In this document: positions 31,861 through 43,496 of the stretch, in pieces
How the letters are laid out: every line of letters starts with the position of its first letter
Numbering within the stretch: position 1 is the stretch's first letter
Assembly (NCBI GenBank): GCA_033239005.1
Contig: BSQZ01000011.1
Location: forward strand, 10,221,001-10,285,000
DNA: 64,000 nt
Origin: Lamellibrachia satsuma
Taxonomy: Eukaryota; Annelida; Polychaeta; Sabellida; Siboglinidae
Direction: 5' to 3'
Notes under the pieces: generated by a model
The model's input: only the letters and a program-made list of their open reading frames with translations
The model's database searches: none
Told to the model about the DNA's origin: nothing
Translations under genes and position numbers: made by a program

Positions 31861-32026
31861 GTGGAACGGGAAGTCTGGTTATCACCTTGCTCGTGTTCGT
31901 GTGCATGCGTATATGACACGAGTCGGTAGCGCGCCCAGTAGAGAAGGCACGTCACAACCATTTAAGCGGTTGAAGACCAACGTAGGAGAGTAATGTCGGG
32001 ACTGGGGCTGGCGGGACTGGGGCTGG
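31861..32026 (+). repeat. 165-bp recent duplication, copy 1
   Basis: Begins gtggaacgggaagtctgg and ends gggactggggctgg. It matches 36910-37073 with two substitutions and one 2-bp indel (about 99% identity). Confidence 0.95.
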
Positions 32027-32984
32027 CTCTTACACCTCTAGACAAGAAGATAAAGTCCGGCGTTCCCTACGTATGCTCCAAAACGTAACACCAGGACGAG
32101 AGACAGCCACGTCATTCGATTCCATTATTATATATATTTATTAGTTTTTGTCTGGAAAGTTGAGAACTTTTACTTTTACATATCACTAAAAAAGTCGCTA
32201 AAATCGACAAAATTGTAAATGTGTACACACAAAGAAGGGCGGCAGAGTCGGATCATCCTTTGGCACGTTTGACTAGAGTTAACGCAACGTCATCGCTCGG
32301 ATAAACATATGCATAACCCATGGACCACTAATATAATTATTTGGTCAATATAATAAATTTTACATAGAGTACTTAGTGAAATGCGTAATGTGTGTCATAA
32401 ATTAATGTTACAGCATTTCTTAGTTCCGTTAGATAAACTGAACACTAGCTGACCGCTCGTTATTTGACCGAACTCATCAACATTAACAACTTGAGTAACG
32501 GACCTGTGCAAATATTAACTTGTGTCATATTTCGGGGTATTAAAAAACGAAACAGGCTGATATTACGCTTTTCACACACGCGTTAAGTTAAACATGTTTA
32601 ATGAACAGAGAAAGTATAAAGAAAACCGCAGGTCAACTTTTTCACGGAACCAAAAGTATGTCACAATGGCCGCCAGCGTGAGCAGTAATTGTGGTTTAAT
32701 CCCACTTCAAACTGACACATGCATGTTAGTGCTTGTTCCGTCACTCACCGACAGCCGAGTTTTCTAAACGTTTACCTAACTATTTTGTGTTCGACAAAAT
32801 CACCACCGTTGATGCGTTAGCTGTGGCTCAAACGACCAGCTAACCGTTTCTACAAGACCCGCTAGGTGGGGTAAATGGACTTATCAAGAACCCCCAGTGT
32901 TAGTTTTACCTAACACACTGACGGAAAATATCCAGCCAAAATTCTCGCTGACGTGGAAAATGGCAGAATGTTTCGCATAATACC

Positions 32985-33088
32985 GATGGTTGTGTGTAAT
33001 GCCAATGGTTGTGTGTAATGCCAATGGTTGTGTGTAATGCCAATGGTTGTGTGTAATGCCAATAGTTGTGTGTAATGCCAATGGTTGT
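32985..33088. repeat. 19-bp tandem repeat, about 5-6 copies
   Basis: The unit is aatgccaatggttgtgtgt. Copies are nearly identical. Confidence 0.95.
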
Positions 33089-33213
33089 GCGCGCAGTGAG
33101 GCGGTTTTCAATAATGTTTATGTTGTATTTCAATTCAGAATCCAGCAGCAAATAATTGGTTGACAATTATTTTTTCGAGTTTTTTTCACAAATACAGCTG
33201 TAGCTGGATTCGA

Positions 33214-33230
33214 CTGACAGAGGGCGCTAG
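33214..33230 (+). promoter_or_regulatory. CTCF-like motif
   Basis: CTGACAGAGGGCGCTAG closely fits the AGAGGGCGCTA half of the classic CTCF matrix. It lies 2.1 kb past the hes-A stop. Confidence 0.4.
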
Positions 33231-34559
33231 TGAGACGTCAAGTGCCTTCCGTCTTCATTAGTAGGCCGCCATATTCTTTAAAAAAGCAAAGATCAGCGCA
33301 TTCTGGGAACGGGTACGCATTTCCTGTCTTAGGTTCCATTAGCCTTATCATGTACAATTAGCAACATTTTAATAACCTGGCACGTCAATTTAAAGGAATG
33401 CACGAGCACTGTCATGTTGAATTATTTAAATGATATATGAATGTAGTTTTGAAGAACAATGTGTTTTACAAAACATATATAGTCTAATAACGCAATACAG
33501 CATGTTAGTGTTTATGTAATGATTATTATACATAATCATTTAAAATAATAATTTAGTCTCCCTGGTCTGGGTCTACTATGTCAATGCTTTGGTTTCGAGA
33601 TAGCCACGTCTCTCGCCACTGCTCACATGTGCTGCTACTGTAGGATGACCTGCCAGTTAGGCTGGGCTCCGTCTTATTATTGCCGCGTATACTTATCTAT
33701 GTATTACATTTGTGTCCAGGTGTTGAGTGCTTTATATATAATACGAGACTGGATTCTGGAAATGTGCTTAATGTTACCGATATTGAACTAAAAAATATAT
33801 TCTGATCGATGCACCGTTAAAAATTAACGTGGCGCGCAAACTTAGAAATAGTGAGAGAATGTGGCTGAGAAACCCGGGCAAATAAAAGATAATTGTACTT
33901 GCTATATTGGAAAAAATCTACAGCTCCACAGAAACCTACAGCCCCCTATAATGCTGCACGGTATCGTTAGAAACGCACAGAAGTGGCCAATAATAGGGAC
34001 ATCAGCTCAAAACAATGTTTTTCAACGGTAGTCCGCAGAAAACCAACATGTCCTCTCCATTTTATGTTTTGGTCTTTACAATAATTATATGGTTTAGGCT
34101 AACGTTTCATTTGTTTCAGATAGAATGGGTCAAACCCAGGTCACACCCCGTAAACATGCTTGCTATGATCACTGGACTTACAAATGAGGGGTTGTTAATC
34201 CGAAAGATCGCCAAACGCCACTTCTGTACGTGAGCTCAACCGACGGTTGCTGTTTGTTTGTAACTGTCGTTTCTTCTTCTTTTTGAGTGAGAAATAACCT
34301 TGACACCCTGGCGGGACGCTCGGAATGTCATTGGCGGTCGCTGTTATAGCAATTTACCGCTGGATAATCAGACAGTTCGTTTGAAATTGACAAGACCAGC
34401 TGAGTTACGCAACACTCTCTACTAATCGTTTTTCAATTGCATGACCGTGTTTAGGTTTTTGCCAGATGTAAACACTTTCTTTAATAAGAGTACAAAGTCT
34501 CGTAAATGCCATATAGGATCAGATATATCTAGTCTAACATCTTGACGGCCGAAATACTG

Positions 34560-34565
34560 TTTATT
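34560..34565 (-). terminator. candidate polyadenylation signal of hes-A
   Basis: The first clear AATAAA on the minus strand after the hes-A stop lies about 790 nt downstream. A variant AGTAAA just after the stop (about 35344) is a weaker alternative. Confidence 0.35.
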
Positions 34566-34813
34566 GAACCACAATTAGTTAACATAAATTGACCTTTCTT
34601 TATCTGTTTAATGTGAATGTTTCGACTCGAATATCGTGTTTACACTGCGCGCTGAACGACAAGGTCGGTATTCATAAACAAATAACAGTCAACTTATATT
34701 ATTCCAAGTTAGCCTATCTGCGGATATGAAAAATGTCGTGCATGTTCTGCCTACTCGCTCTTCGGTTCTCCTATGGAATGGGCGACGCACAAGCAATCTC
34801 GCTACTATACACC

Positions 34814-34820
34814 TATCACA
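34814..34820 (-). promoter_or_regulatory. K-box in the probable hes-A 3'UTR
   Basis: The minus strand reads TGTGATA, a K-box or miR-2-family seed match, about 540 nt after the stop codon. It counts only if the 3'UTR runs to the AATAAA at 34560-34565, which is not proven. Confidence 0.35.
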
Positions 34821-35357
34821 ATAAACCACAGAGACGTATCTGGCGGGACGACTCCAGCGAACCTAGTGGTGAAAGTTGATCATAACCGCAAGAAGCGACG
34901 TGAATCAATGACTAAAAAGCATATCCACGAAGAAAACTCGTCAAAAGTATAAGGCTCCTTTTATGACGACATACTCAAGATATGAACTACACACAAGCAA
35001 ACGACTAATCGTAAGTTACGTTTGTTCAGTCTTTCATTCACGTTTACCACATTGGCGTTCCTGTACAACGACGTATCGAGTGCACTGCAGACGATACCGA
35101 CGGGCTTTGTTCCTCGTGGGAACACATACAACAGAATGTTTTGTGTTCACAAACGTAAGCACCAATTAGTTGCGCTACAGTGACTCAGTCTCGTGTCTGT
35201 GCAAGTAGACATACGTGTATTGTGTGTCGAAGACAGTGTACGAAACATTAGCACCTTTTAAGGTGTCAGTTTCTTCAGTACATAAGATTTGTACACTCTT
35301 ATCCATAAAGTGGATGTCAGTAGATATAAAGAACATTTCAATATTTACTCGGTGCAG

Positions 35358-35983
35358 TCACCAAGGTCGCCATACGTGTTCTTGTTTAACGACACCTAGC
35401 GACGACTGGGACTGTCCGCTAGGTGACAAATGTGCCGAGACATTTGCGCTTTCGTGGCAGTTCAAATCGACGTTATTGTGTTCCGCTTTATCGCAGAAAG
35501 GTTTACAGTCACGTCTGTTCAGATCTATCTCATCGGCGTTGTTATTGTTGATGCTGTCCAGATTTGTGTCATTGTTTTCGCATTCAGCATCGACGCTGGC
35601 TGATCCGGCCGGCGATAGGTCTTCGGCGAGCGGAGGCGACCGGCTGAAGTCGGCCGCCATCGCCCGAGACAAGTCGACCATGTTGCACAGCTGAGCGGGC
35701 AGCGCGGCCCGAAGGCAGGCCCCGGGCAGGGAAGACTCGGCTGTGGCGGACGGCAACGGAAACGGCAGCGACAGCGCTGCTGCGACTGCGCGATACTGGA
35801 ACGATGACGTCATGGCGGCGTCGTTGGCGCAGTTGTACGAGTTGCCGAGGTGGTGCATGAGGCGCATGCGCACCTCGGGAGAGAGGCCGTCGATGGTGCC
35901 GAGGTAACGGTCGACTTCGTGCGCGCACTCCTGATAACCGACGTTGTACTTGGACACGACGCTCGGGTCGAACGTCATCGCAA
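35358..35983 (-). CDS. hes: hes-A coding exon 4 (Orange domain to WRPW)
   Basis: The terminal 626-nt exon starts after the acceptor tttacag and carries the Orange domain. An Ala/Leu/Ser-rich linker and an Asn/Asp-rich stretch (about residues 225-260) follow, then [10 protein letters not shown] and a stop. The low-complexity linker is expected to diverge quickly between relatives. Confidence 0.95.
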
Positions 35984-38900
35984 CTGTAAACGATAACATG
36001 ATTCAGTTTCCAGTTTCAAAGCTGCATTATTAGTTGTCAAAATATCAGTTCCCCTAACAAAAGAATCGTTTTCAGTCATTAAAACTGTGCAAAGGCCGAC
36101 AACAAATCCTACGAAAGAATATCACATAGAACAACTGTTACACTTACATCATATTATCTATTATTTTCAGTTTACCTGTTTTATCAACATGATGATGTTT
36201 GGAAAATTGGTCAACGTGTAAAAAAAAAACAGCATTGGAAACACGGAAGTCTGATAATGTAACTATGCTTTTGCTATAACTTAATAAGGCGTCACATGGG
36301 GGCAATCGACCTCACCTGTCATCTGCTGGCGTTGAATGTGTCGTAAATGTTTGACAGTCATCTCAAGAATGTCGGCTTTCTCGAGCTTCGAGTAGCGCGC
36401 AGTCTGAAACAAATTAACGCAGCGAGCTCGTTATCGATAATCGGCCACCGTTACTGCTTCGTGTCATTACGGCGCTAATTAATTACAGCGCGCGCGCGGC
36501 CCGCGGCCACAGCTGGCACAGCGCTTTCCCGCCAATTCCGCGCAGATTTCCCGCCAACGGAACATCGACCTACGCCGCGTGTATAAAGTACTAAAATACA
36601 AACGGAATTCCAATACAAATATGCACGCAGATACAAATTGTGGACTTTAATTATACTGGACAACATAATGAGGACAAATTGTGTCCTTGTAATTTTAGAA
36701 TTACAGCACGAAGGCAGCCACACACAGTCACTGTAAAATTTTAAATTGTTATAAGATGATTAATCCAATAGAGTTTTCAGAACTTCTCTTTATGACCAAA
36801 TTGTATGAGTTACTTTTAAAACAAAGATTTTAATATTTGTAAGTTGGGGGTACCAAAAAACTTTTGCTGCACAATATTGTGGCAGTACTTTTCGTGTTGC
36901 TACGCAAACGTGGAACGGGAAGTCTGGTTATCACCTTGCTCGTGTTCGTGTGCATGCGTATGACACGAGTCGGTAGCGCGCCCAGTAGAGAAGGCACGTC
37001 ACAACCATTTAAGCGGTTGAAGACCAACGTGGGAGAGTAATGTCGGAACTGGGGCTGGCGGGACTGGGGCTGGTGGGACGGTTCTTTGAAATGGCCGCCG
37101 GCAGCTTGACAGTTAACATCTGATATCGCCCACTCCGTCGACAGTTCCCAGGAAAGTTAAAGCTGCTTCCTCAAATGGTTCAGCCCATCGCGAATCCGGT
37201 TCATTTATGTCCAGACGTGTAGTGTGTGACTGGTTTAAGTAATATGCAGTCTGTTTAATAAAAAAATGCCTATTTTTTCATATCATCGAAAGAATTGATT
37301 TCAGTCATTAGATGTGGCAAGAATCAAAATAGTGGATATCCAAAATGGTAAACATTGTGCGAGTCAATGCCGATCATGGGCGTGACTGCAATCCTCTCGC
37401 CGATCACACGACAAAGTGACGAAATTTCGGCATTTCAATTTTCACTTCACTTAATGCTTGAACTTGTTAAGTAATTTAACAGTTTGTCTGATTAGTTCGC
37501 AAAAACTACATTCAAAAGTTGCATAAACGATATAGCACGTTGCAGTGGATAGTAGTTTTTCCCAAAATTAATTTAAAATGAGATTTTTTTAAATCGAATT
37601 GAGGATGAACCTGAACCCGGGCGTCCCTCGATCGTTCAACGGGCGTACCGGGAATCTCAGCTAATCAGCTGTTAATTAGTGACTGCGCAGGGAGCGGGAG
37701 AGAACCGGGAGAACAGCCCGTGCCTGCGGCGTGGGTCGCCGACTAGCTCGGTCTAGGAACGGCTAGTTGACCAGACGATCGTCACAGCTACCTGTTACAC
37801 CATAGGCTGGACACCTGACTGGGCAGCGATAAAGTGGTCACGCAGCGCGCCAGACCGCGCACATGTGGTTCCTATCGAGCTCTGACCACAGCCTGGCGGG
37901 TGGTGACGAGCCGCCGGCCTCCGTGCCATGATGGCTTTGGTCGTGACGAGAGAGACGACCCGGCTTTGGCACGGGCGAGATACCACGGCGCCCTTATCAA
38001 ACTGTCCTGTCGTTAAACCACCCATGAGACGAGTTGAAGACGCGTTCGTGCACCGATCTGACCCCTTTTGTCAGACGCTTCCTGTCGAGATTCACTGTCT
38101 GTATATATTTTATTCAAATTTGGTACCATCTCCATGGAGATAGATTTACGACAGACATACCTAGAGCAATACCGGTAATATATTGAACGGACCATCTGTA
38201 CGTTTCATTGTACGTTTCATTCGAATTTTACGATCACGTCTCAGTCGCACGATGTCAAGATCCCGGGGCGCACGTGCCGAATCCGTCGACGGCTCCGTCT
38301 GGATACCATTACCTCTCCCGGATCGGGCCGACTGCGACGGCGGCTGCACGAGACGGCGAAGCGAACCGATCCCAAACAAGTGACCCGCCCTGCGAATCAT
38401 CATCGCCGCCCCGACACGAGCCGTCAGCACCGATATGCAACCGACGCGACTGACGACAAGAGCGAGCGTGGGAAAACATCGCTCGCTAACGTCGGCACGG
38501 TTAGGTCGCGTGCCGATACTGATGTTTGCTGTATGGACTAGCAAACATTCCCAGACCAGTCACGCCTGCATCGCGTGGTGCGGCCACCGACCGCCAGTTC
38601 ACCGCTGTTACTGCGAGGGCGCTACGTACATACTGATCTGTACTGTACCCTACTGGAATTTCATACCACTTGGACATAGTACCATAGGCACATCCCACCC
38701 CCAGTAGGGGCGCACTTCCCGCTGGCTTAAAACCAACGTTTCATGTGACGTATCCGATTCAAATGATGTGTCGGGTCTAATCATTAAATAGCTTTATAAC
38801 GGACACGGACTAAGTTTCACACAGTTTTACATGTTGTGTATCCCGAGACATCATACCAACTGGGTACCGACATCAAAAACCCGAATAGCTGCTTATAACT

Positions 38901-41900
38901 AAGTGTTTGGTCTAAAAATGAGCGATAATAATGAGCTATATTACTCGTAATAAACGCTCGAATGACGTCACGTGGTGTTATGCTTTTCGTCACATTTGTA
39001 TTTTAATATCCCAAATAGCCTCGAATGGTAAGTTTTCGGTCCTTACTCTCGCCTTTCCCGGGAAACAAACTAGAAGCAAAGGCGAACGCCTTGCCTGCTA
39101 GTGCTGAACTACCACTGCAAAATGAGCTTCTCCGCCAACAACCCAGCGTTGCACCACGCATCGAGCGCATGGAACCCAGCACGATATCGCAGCGGAATCA
39201 TTAGATAAATGATACACCAGGCTGGCTGCGCATTGGTGCGTGTTTACGCTCGTATGATTATCGACAAATAATAGTGTTATTTCGTTACGGTATTATGCGT
39301 GTTGGTTTTGCCACGGCGACGGCAAGCGTTTTCACACGACCTTTTAACACCGCCAGTGCCCGTTTGACGTCAGGTCTACGGACACCTGTGGCGCCTGCAC
39401 GCTTCAAATGGCGGCGATATAGGACGCTCGGAAAACTACCCCACTTAAAAACACCACCAGTTTTATAGCACTTGATACTGTTTTTGAGTCAGGTTTAAAT
39501 GAATAGTGGAGTGACATAATAATGTAGGTAGTTTCGATTTTTTTACTTTGCCGTTGACAACAATCATTGACACGTGTAAATATTTTTTTTCCAACGAACA
39601 TGACTGTTGTCATTATTGTCGTAGCGTTTCAACTCTTGACTTTTCCTCCGTTGAAATGGGTGTGGTATTTTTATAGACAACCTTACGTTTTATCCCTAAG
39701 ACCTGTTTTAACACCACCAACCTTGACATGATGACGCATTTCCTGTACTGTTAGTACTGGTGCAAGACCAAGATAAATTTTACGACGTTTTTAAAGCACG
39801 TCCGTGGTGCAGTGGCTGTCGACGAACCTACCACATTTTTTTTTGGCAAAGCTAAATGCACCATCGCGGCATTTGAACCAAGTCAGCAGCAACGGCACAG
39901 TCGCTCGCGAAAGCGAAAGTGATACTTACATCTTTCTTGAGCGCATCGAGAACGAGACTCTTGAGCTGTTCTAGTGAGCGATTGATGCGAGCTCTTCGTT
40001 TCTTCTCGAGCAGCGGTTTGTTGCTCTGTAGGAGATAAAATCAACGTAAGCATGATGCCCACCCGGTATTTACCCCCAACGTCGGTGCCTTACACCGTAT
40101 TTCATTGCCGGGGGGGGGGGGGGGCGGCAGTACCGTATGCATAAAATGATAAGCCGAGACCGTGCATTTAGCCGAAACACGCCGTTTCATAATAAATGGT
40201 CACGCATCACGAACAAAGACAAATCGTCACATTCCCTGGGGGCGGGTTGACAAGTGTATGTCACAATGTTCACGGGAGTAATCACTCTCTACTAATCTCG
40301 CGATACGGCCACCCGGCACCGTTACTTATTTTAAATAAAACGATCTTTTGAAGTGATAACTTCGCGACAGATTCCCTTGATATTCGCCACACTTAGCTGC
40401 CAGTCGACCCGTGATAAAGCGGACCATCTGGTTTGAGGTACGGCTTATCGGGGAGATTCGACAAAACGCACCGTCACTGGCAGCACCGAGGTGTACGTCG
40501 GCGAGCCGACCGAGAGATTAATTGTCGTTTCTACGAAACGGTCGATTCATTCATACGGTCGAGAACCCTTACGGTAACGCCATACAGAGAGTGAGATTTT
40601 AGACCCGGATAGACTCATAGAGAGCCCACCAAAGTATGGGGGTCATTGAAATTCGCGCACTTCACACGAAGCCTGCACATAATTATCTACGTGTTCCGGC
40701 ACAATGTGCGCCGAAAGTAACACCTGAATACACACATGCCAGTCACCCCTTCAATAACTCTCTCATTCACCCCACTCCATTCCACCCCGCAAGCATGATT
40801 TCATTTTAAAGGTATACAGCCTGATTTTTTTATTGTGACATCAAGTTATATATAGTATAAACTATATCATAACTATACAAATATGTTTTAATTAACCAGA
40901 TTGAAGATTGTTGTGTCTTTGTATAAAAACTACCAGTCTGTGTCTTTGTGGGACGCGGTAGCGTAGCAATTAGCTTTCGAGAGAACCCTGGTTCGAATAC
41001 TCTTGCTGCCGTTTCGAAGCTTTGGCAATTCCGTTTATCCCACTTTGCCACAGTTCACTCAGCTGTATAAATGAGTACCGGGCTACAGACAGTGGTGGAT
41101 ATGTGAACGAATTGTATTCGCGAAGTAACTGCAGCGTTGCTGAATTCTTCCCAGAGAAGTCGAGATGGCGTTGGAATAAACAGGTATGCCAGGGGGTGAG
41201 GTATAAATGCGCTTTGAACAGTCCCAAGGACTGGATACCGTGCTATATAAGAACGTACCTTTTAACCATGGAAGGATATTTCATAATGCAGAACCGGTTT
41301 GGAAGAATCATGGATATTTTGGCCCCAGGGCCGGTTTAAAACGGACACTACTCGGCCTTCCACGCCAGGAAAGTCTGGCATTTTTTCTACTCGTCAATTA
41401 TCTACCCAGCCAAAGGTGACTGTCAGAACCGGCTACACACAGCGCTGATGAGTAACAGTCAATAGAGGAATTCCAGAGGCGCCACATCCCACCCTCCAAG
41501 AGGGGTAGTTACTAGTTAGTCATCTCCGGTTGTGATATGTGAGGTCTGACAGTAGGTGATGTTTAGACACTTTCTTATTAGTATTCCACGTACATCCCAC
41601 GTATCTGCCCTTCCGAACATATGTGCATTGTTTGCATCAGTTAGTAACACTGCCTGGGTTACAATTAGCTTTAGGGTTAGAAATAGCACCCTAGCGTTGC
41701 CGTTGCCACAGCAAACGATTGAGAGGTCAGAGAGTCCGTGAATTATACACTTTGTCCGCAATCTCTCGTAGGAGTAAAAAAAAGTCGTCGAAATTGGTAG
41801 TTCTCTCGCATATCACTGTTGACTAGGCGACACTTCTAGAATCCTGACCCACCTAAATTTCGCCGTTATGTAACTATGCACTATGTATAGTAACCATGCA

Positions 41901-42928
41901 TAATACATATTTGTGTGCAAAACATGTAAATCATTAAACGCGTTGTGCGTAACAACACATTTAATCACCTTTTTCGATGCTCGAATTCGCATACTTATCT
42001 TGCTTTGAGCGCCATCGTTAGATGGCTCTAAATGGAAGTAAAATGCGCAAATTTAGCATCGACAAAGGTGATTGTATGTGTTGTTACGCACTTGTTCAGT
42101 AGTTCAATATGCATTGCTACATTATGCATGATTATTATACATATTGCATGTTAATAACAGCGACACTAAGGTGGGTCTGGATTCTAGAAAAGCACCGAAT
42201 ATGCCTAGACAAAAATACCGTGTAACAAAAATTACGACCGTTTGAAGCAACTTGTCGCAACAGAAACTGGTTTCGAAAATACCAGCGTCCAACGGTTAAT
42301 TACATAATGCACGGATTTCGTAACTAAACACAAACGTGACAATGTGGAAAAACAAAGGAACCACGTCTATTTAGCATCTTGAAAGCTCTATTCTCCAATA
42401 ATTGTTTTCATAGAAAGGTGGATGAATTTCATTATTGCGCAGGCTAATTAACATCTCCATGTAAGCAATTAGTCTAGCAGCGGGAGTAGCACAAACACCA
42501 AGGCTCGATGACGTAACCACTAACAATGACATTCAACTGCAGCACAGCGCCACCTAGTATAAGTCAGTCGCACTGACCATCACATAGAATTCAGCGACAG
42601 GACAGTTGCAACGAATTATGTGTAGGCACGTTAGCCAATTTCACATCATTATTACAAGAATTAGTGATCATTAATGCAAGACAATGCATTAAAAACACGA
42701 TAGCAGTGAAAAATGCAAATAACTGCATTGGTGATAACCAATTGAAGATTGCAAACATATGATGAAATGCTGACACTTTAAAGTTCATAATATCAAACGT
42801 CAATATAGTTATTTACATGTTAACGTTTTAACGATAACAATATATAACAATACCTTTCTGAGATGAGACGGAGTAGAGCCGTCGTGCTCCGGGGATGACG
42901 ATTCTATTCGCGGATAATGATGCGTCAT
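35358..42928 (-). CDS. hes: hes-A: HES-family bHLH-Orange-WRPW transcriptional repressor, four coding exons
   Basis: The CDS joins 35358..35983, 36316..36403, 39930..40025 and 42854..42928 on the minus strand: 885 nt, 294 aa. All introns are GT-AG and the frame is kept across every junction. Residues 24-83 form the bHLH: the basic region contains [15 protein letters not shown] with the HES-specific proline (P29), helix 1 runs to KKD at 57, and helix 2 contains [18 protein letters not shown]. The Orange domain spans about 99-140 ([12 protein letters not shown]...RMRLMHHL). The protein ends in WRPW (291-294), the Groucho/TLE recruitment motif, preceded by VKQE, a sumoylation consensus. The family binds N-box and class C E-box DNA in the nucleus and represses proneural genes downstream of Notch. 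I chose the ATG at 42928 because it lies 80 bp below a TATA box and opens a 25-codon exon like that of hes-B. Intron positions match those of vertebrate Hes1. The paralogue (hes1-, hes4- or E(spl)-like) cannot be assigned by eye. Confidence 0.95.
36316..36403 (-). CDS. hes: hes-A coding exon 3 (loop and helix 2)
   Basis: This 88-nt exon encodes [20 protein letters not shown] and ends IQRQQMT plus the first base of a valine codon. It is bounded by tttcag|ACT and ACAG|gtgagg. It ends in phase 1, as the equivalent vertebrate Hes1 exon does. Confidence 0.95.
36525..36557 (+). promoter_or_regulatory. pair of E2F-type sites in hes-A intron 2
   Basis: TTTCCCGCCAA starts at 36525 and again at 36547, the same strand and 22 bp apart (two helical turns). 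This is the canonical E2F core. A third copy is at 58244. Confidence 0.45.
36910..37073 (+). repeat. 165-bp recent duplication, copy 2 (in hes-A intron 2)
   Basis: Direct-orientation partner of 31861-32026, about 5 kb away. Similarity stops sharply at both ends. Confidence 0.95.
38467..38474 (+). promoter_or_regulatory. CGTGGGAA Su(H)/CSL site in hes-A intron 2
   Basis: A perfect CSL core in the intronic CpG-rich patch at 37820-38600, a candidate intronic Notch-responsive element. Confidence 0.45.
39930..40025 (-). CDS. hes: hes-A coding exon 2 (basic region and helix 1)
   Basis: This 96-nt exon encodes 32 residues from [15 protein letters not shown] to LDALKKD. It is bounded by ctacag|AGC and GAT|gtaagt, phase 0 on both sides. 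Exon 2 of hes-B has the same length and phase. Confidence 0.95.
40942..41280 (+). mobile_element. tRNA-derived SINE, copy 2 (in hes-A intron 1)
   Basis: The tRNA-like head has B box GGTTCGAATAC at 40990-41000. It is followed by CTTTGGCAATTCCGTTTATC and CCACTTTGCCACAGTTCACT, then CAGCTGTATAAATGAGTACC. The 3' end is GCGCTTTGAACAGTCCCAAG, then GACTGGATACCGTGCTATAT. The 3' third is shared with 54455-54590. Confidence 0.8.
41834..42189. mobile_element. foldback / MITE-like element in hes-A intron 1
   Basis: The arms begin TTCTAGAATCCTGACCCACC on the left and TTCTAGAATCCAGACCCACC on the right (reverse complement), and stay alignable for about 160 bp. They include GTAACAACACAT and AATCACCTTT blocks near the centre. 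There is no coding capacity. A non-autonomous inverted-repeat element is likely. Confidence 0.7.
42854..42928 (-). CDS. hes: hes-A coding exon 1
   Basis: This 75-nt exon encodes 25 residues, beginning [17 protein letters not shown] and ending HLRK just before the basic region. The donor reads AAAG|gtattg, phase 0. The short Ser/Pro/His-rich leader is typical for the family. Confidence 0.9.
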
Positions 42929-43007
42929 TCTGCCGCACAATACAGCCACCTACCTAACCTTCTCTTTCAAATTTGACAAATCGACTACGCCGGCGCGCGC
43001 TTATTCG

Positions 43008-43015
43008 TTTTATAT
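43008..43015 (-). promoter_or_regulatory. hes-A TATA box
   Basis: On the minus strand the sequence reads GATATAAAAC, 80 bp before the start codon. This puts the transcription start near 42980 and gives a 5'UTR of about 50 nt. GC-box sequence (CCCCGCCC on the plus strand, about 43030) lies just upstream. Confidence 0.75.
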
Positions 43016-43106
43016 CAACGACCAACACTCCCCGCCCACCCAACCCCTCCCCACCGCACCCACCCGACCCATGACACGGCGTGCGCGCGTTGAGGCGCTC
43101 ACTCCG

Positions 43107-43117
43107 ACTTTCCCACG
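43107..43117 (-). promoter_or_regulatory. Su(H)/CSL site in the hes-A promoter
   Basis: The minus strand reads CGTGGGAAAGT, a perfect high-affinity CSL (RBPJ) core, about 95 bp upstream of the TATA box. This is where Notch-responsive sites sit in vertebrate Hes promoters. A CCAAT box at 43139-43143 and an ATTGG at 43188-43192 (NF-Y type) follow. Confidence 0.75.
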
Positions 43118-43308
43118 CTCACATTCCCATGGACCGGACCAATCGCCGGCGGCGCCTGTCGACTTCGCCGCCGTGGAAGCGAGCGTGATTGGTCGGCCGG
43201 TCGGCGGTGGACGATCCCCTCGGCGCTGAAGCGTGTGAAGTCGGCGCGGCGAAGCCACCCGACACCCGGCCGCGCGTGGCTCGACCGTCGGCTCCTGTTT
43301 CCAAAGTG

Positions 43309-43316
43309 TGTGGGAA
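43309..43316 (+). promoter_or_regulatory. Su(H)/CSL site upstream of hes-A
   Basis: TGTGGGAA matches the YGTGRGAA consensus. It lies 0.3 kb upstream of the TATA box, in opposite orientation to the proximal site. Confidence 0.6.
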
Positions 43317-43496
43317 AATGGCGCCTCGCGCGGCGACCGACGGTCGTCATAATAGCGTAATTGTTTGCTTAGCGATAAGAGGTGTCAGCGTAGCGCGCGC
43401 CTCGTCGCGACGGCGTAACGACTTAACAGGGCCGCGCTGGGCGATAATGTCGCCGCCATCGCTGCCGCCGCCGTGGGCCGGAGTCGCCCGTTAAAC

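Larger units (their letters stand above)
32027..34559. other. no gene; region 3' of hes-A
   Basis: AT-rich DNA with a 19-bp repeat (32985-33088) and CTCF-like motifs at 32859 and 33214. No exon was recognised. Confidence 0.5.
36404..39929 (-). other. hes-A intron 2
   Basis: This 3.5-kb intron holds two TTTCCCGCCAA sites (36525 and 36547), one copy of a 165-bp recent duplication (36910-37073), and a CpG-rich patch at 37820-38600 with a CGTGGGAA site at 38467. No convincing coding exon was seen inside it. Confidence 0.85.
40026..42853 (-). other. hes-A intron 1
   Basis: This 2.8-kb intron contains a run of 15 G at 40110-40124, a plus-strand tRNA-derived SINE (about 40942-41280), an imperfect foldback element (41834-42189) and a CTCF-like site at 42547. 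The rest is ordinary AT-rich intronic DNA. Confidence 0.85.

Noticed and set aside
35215..35694. 159-codon plus-strand frame
   Set aside because: Antisense shadow of the hes-A last exon.
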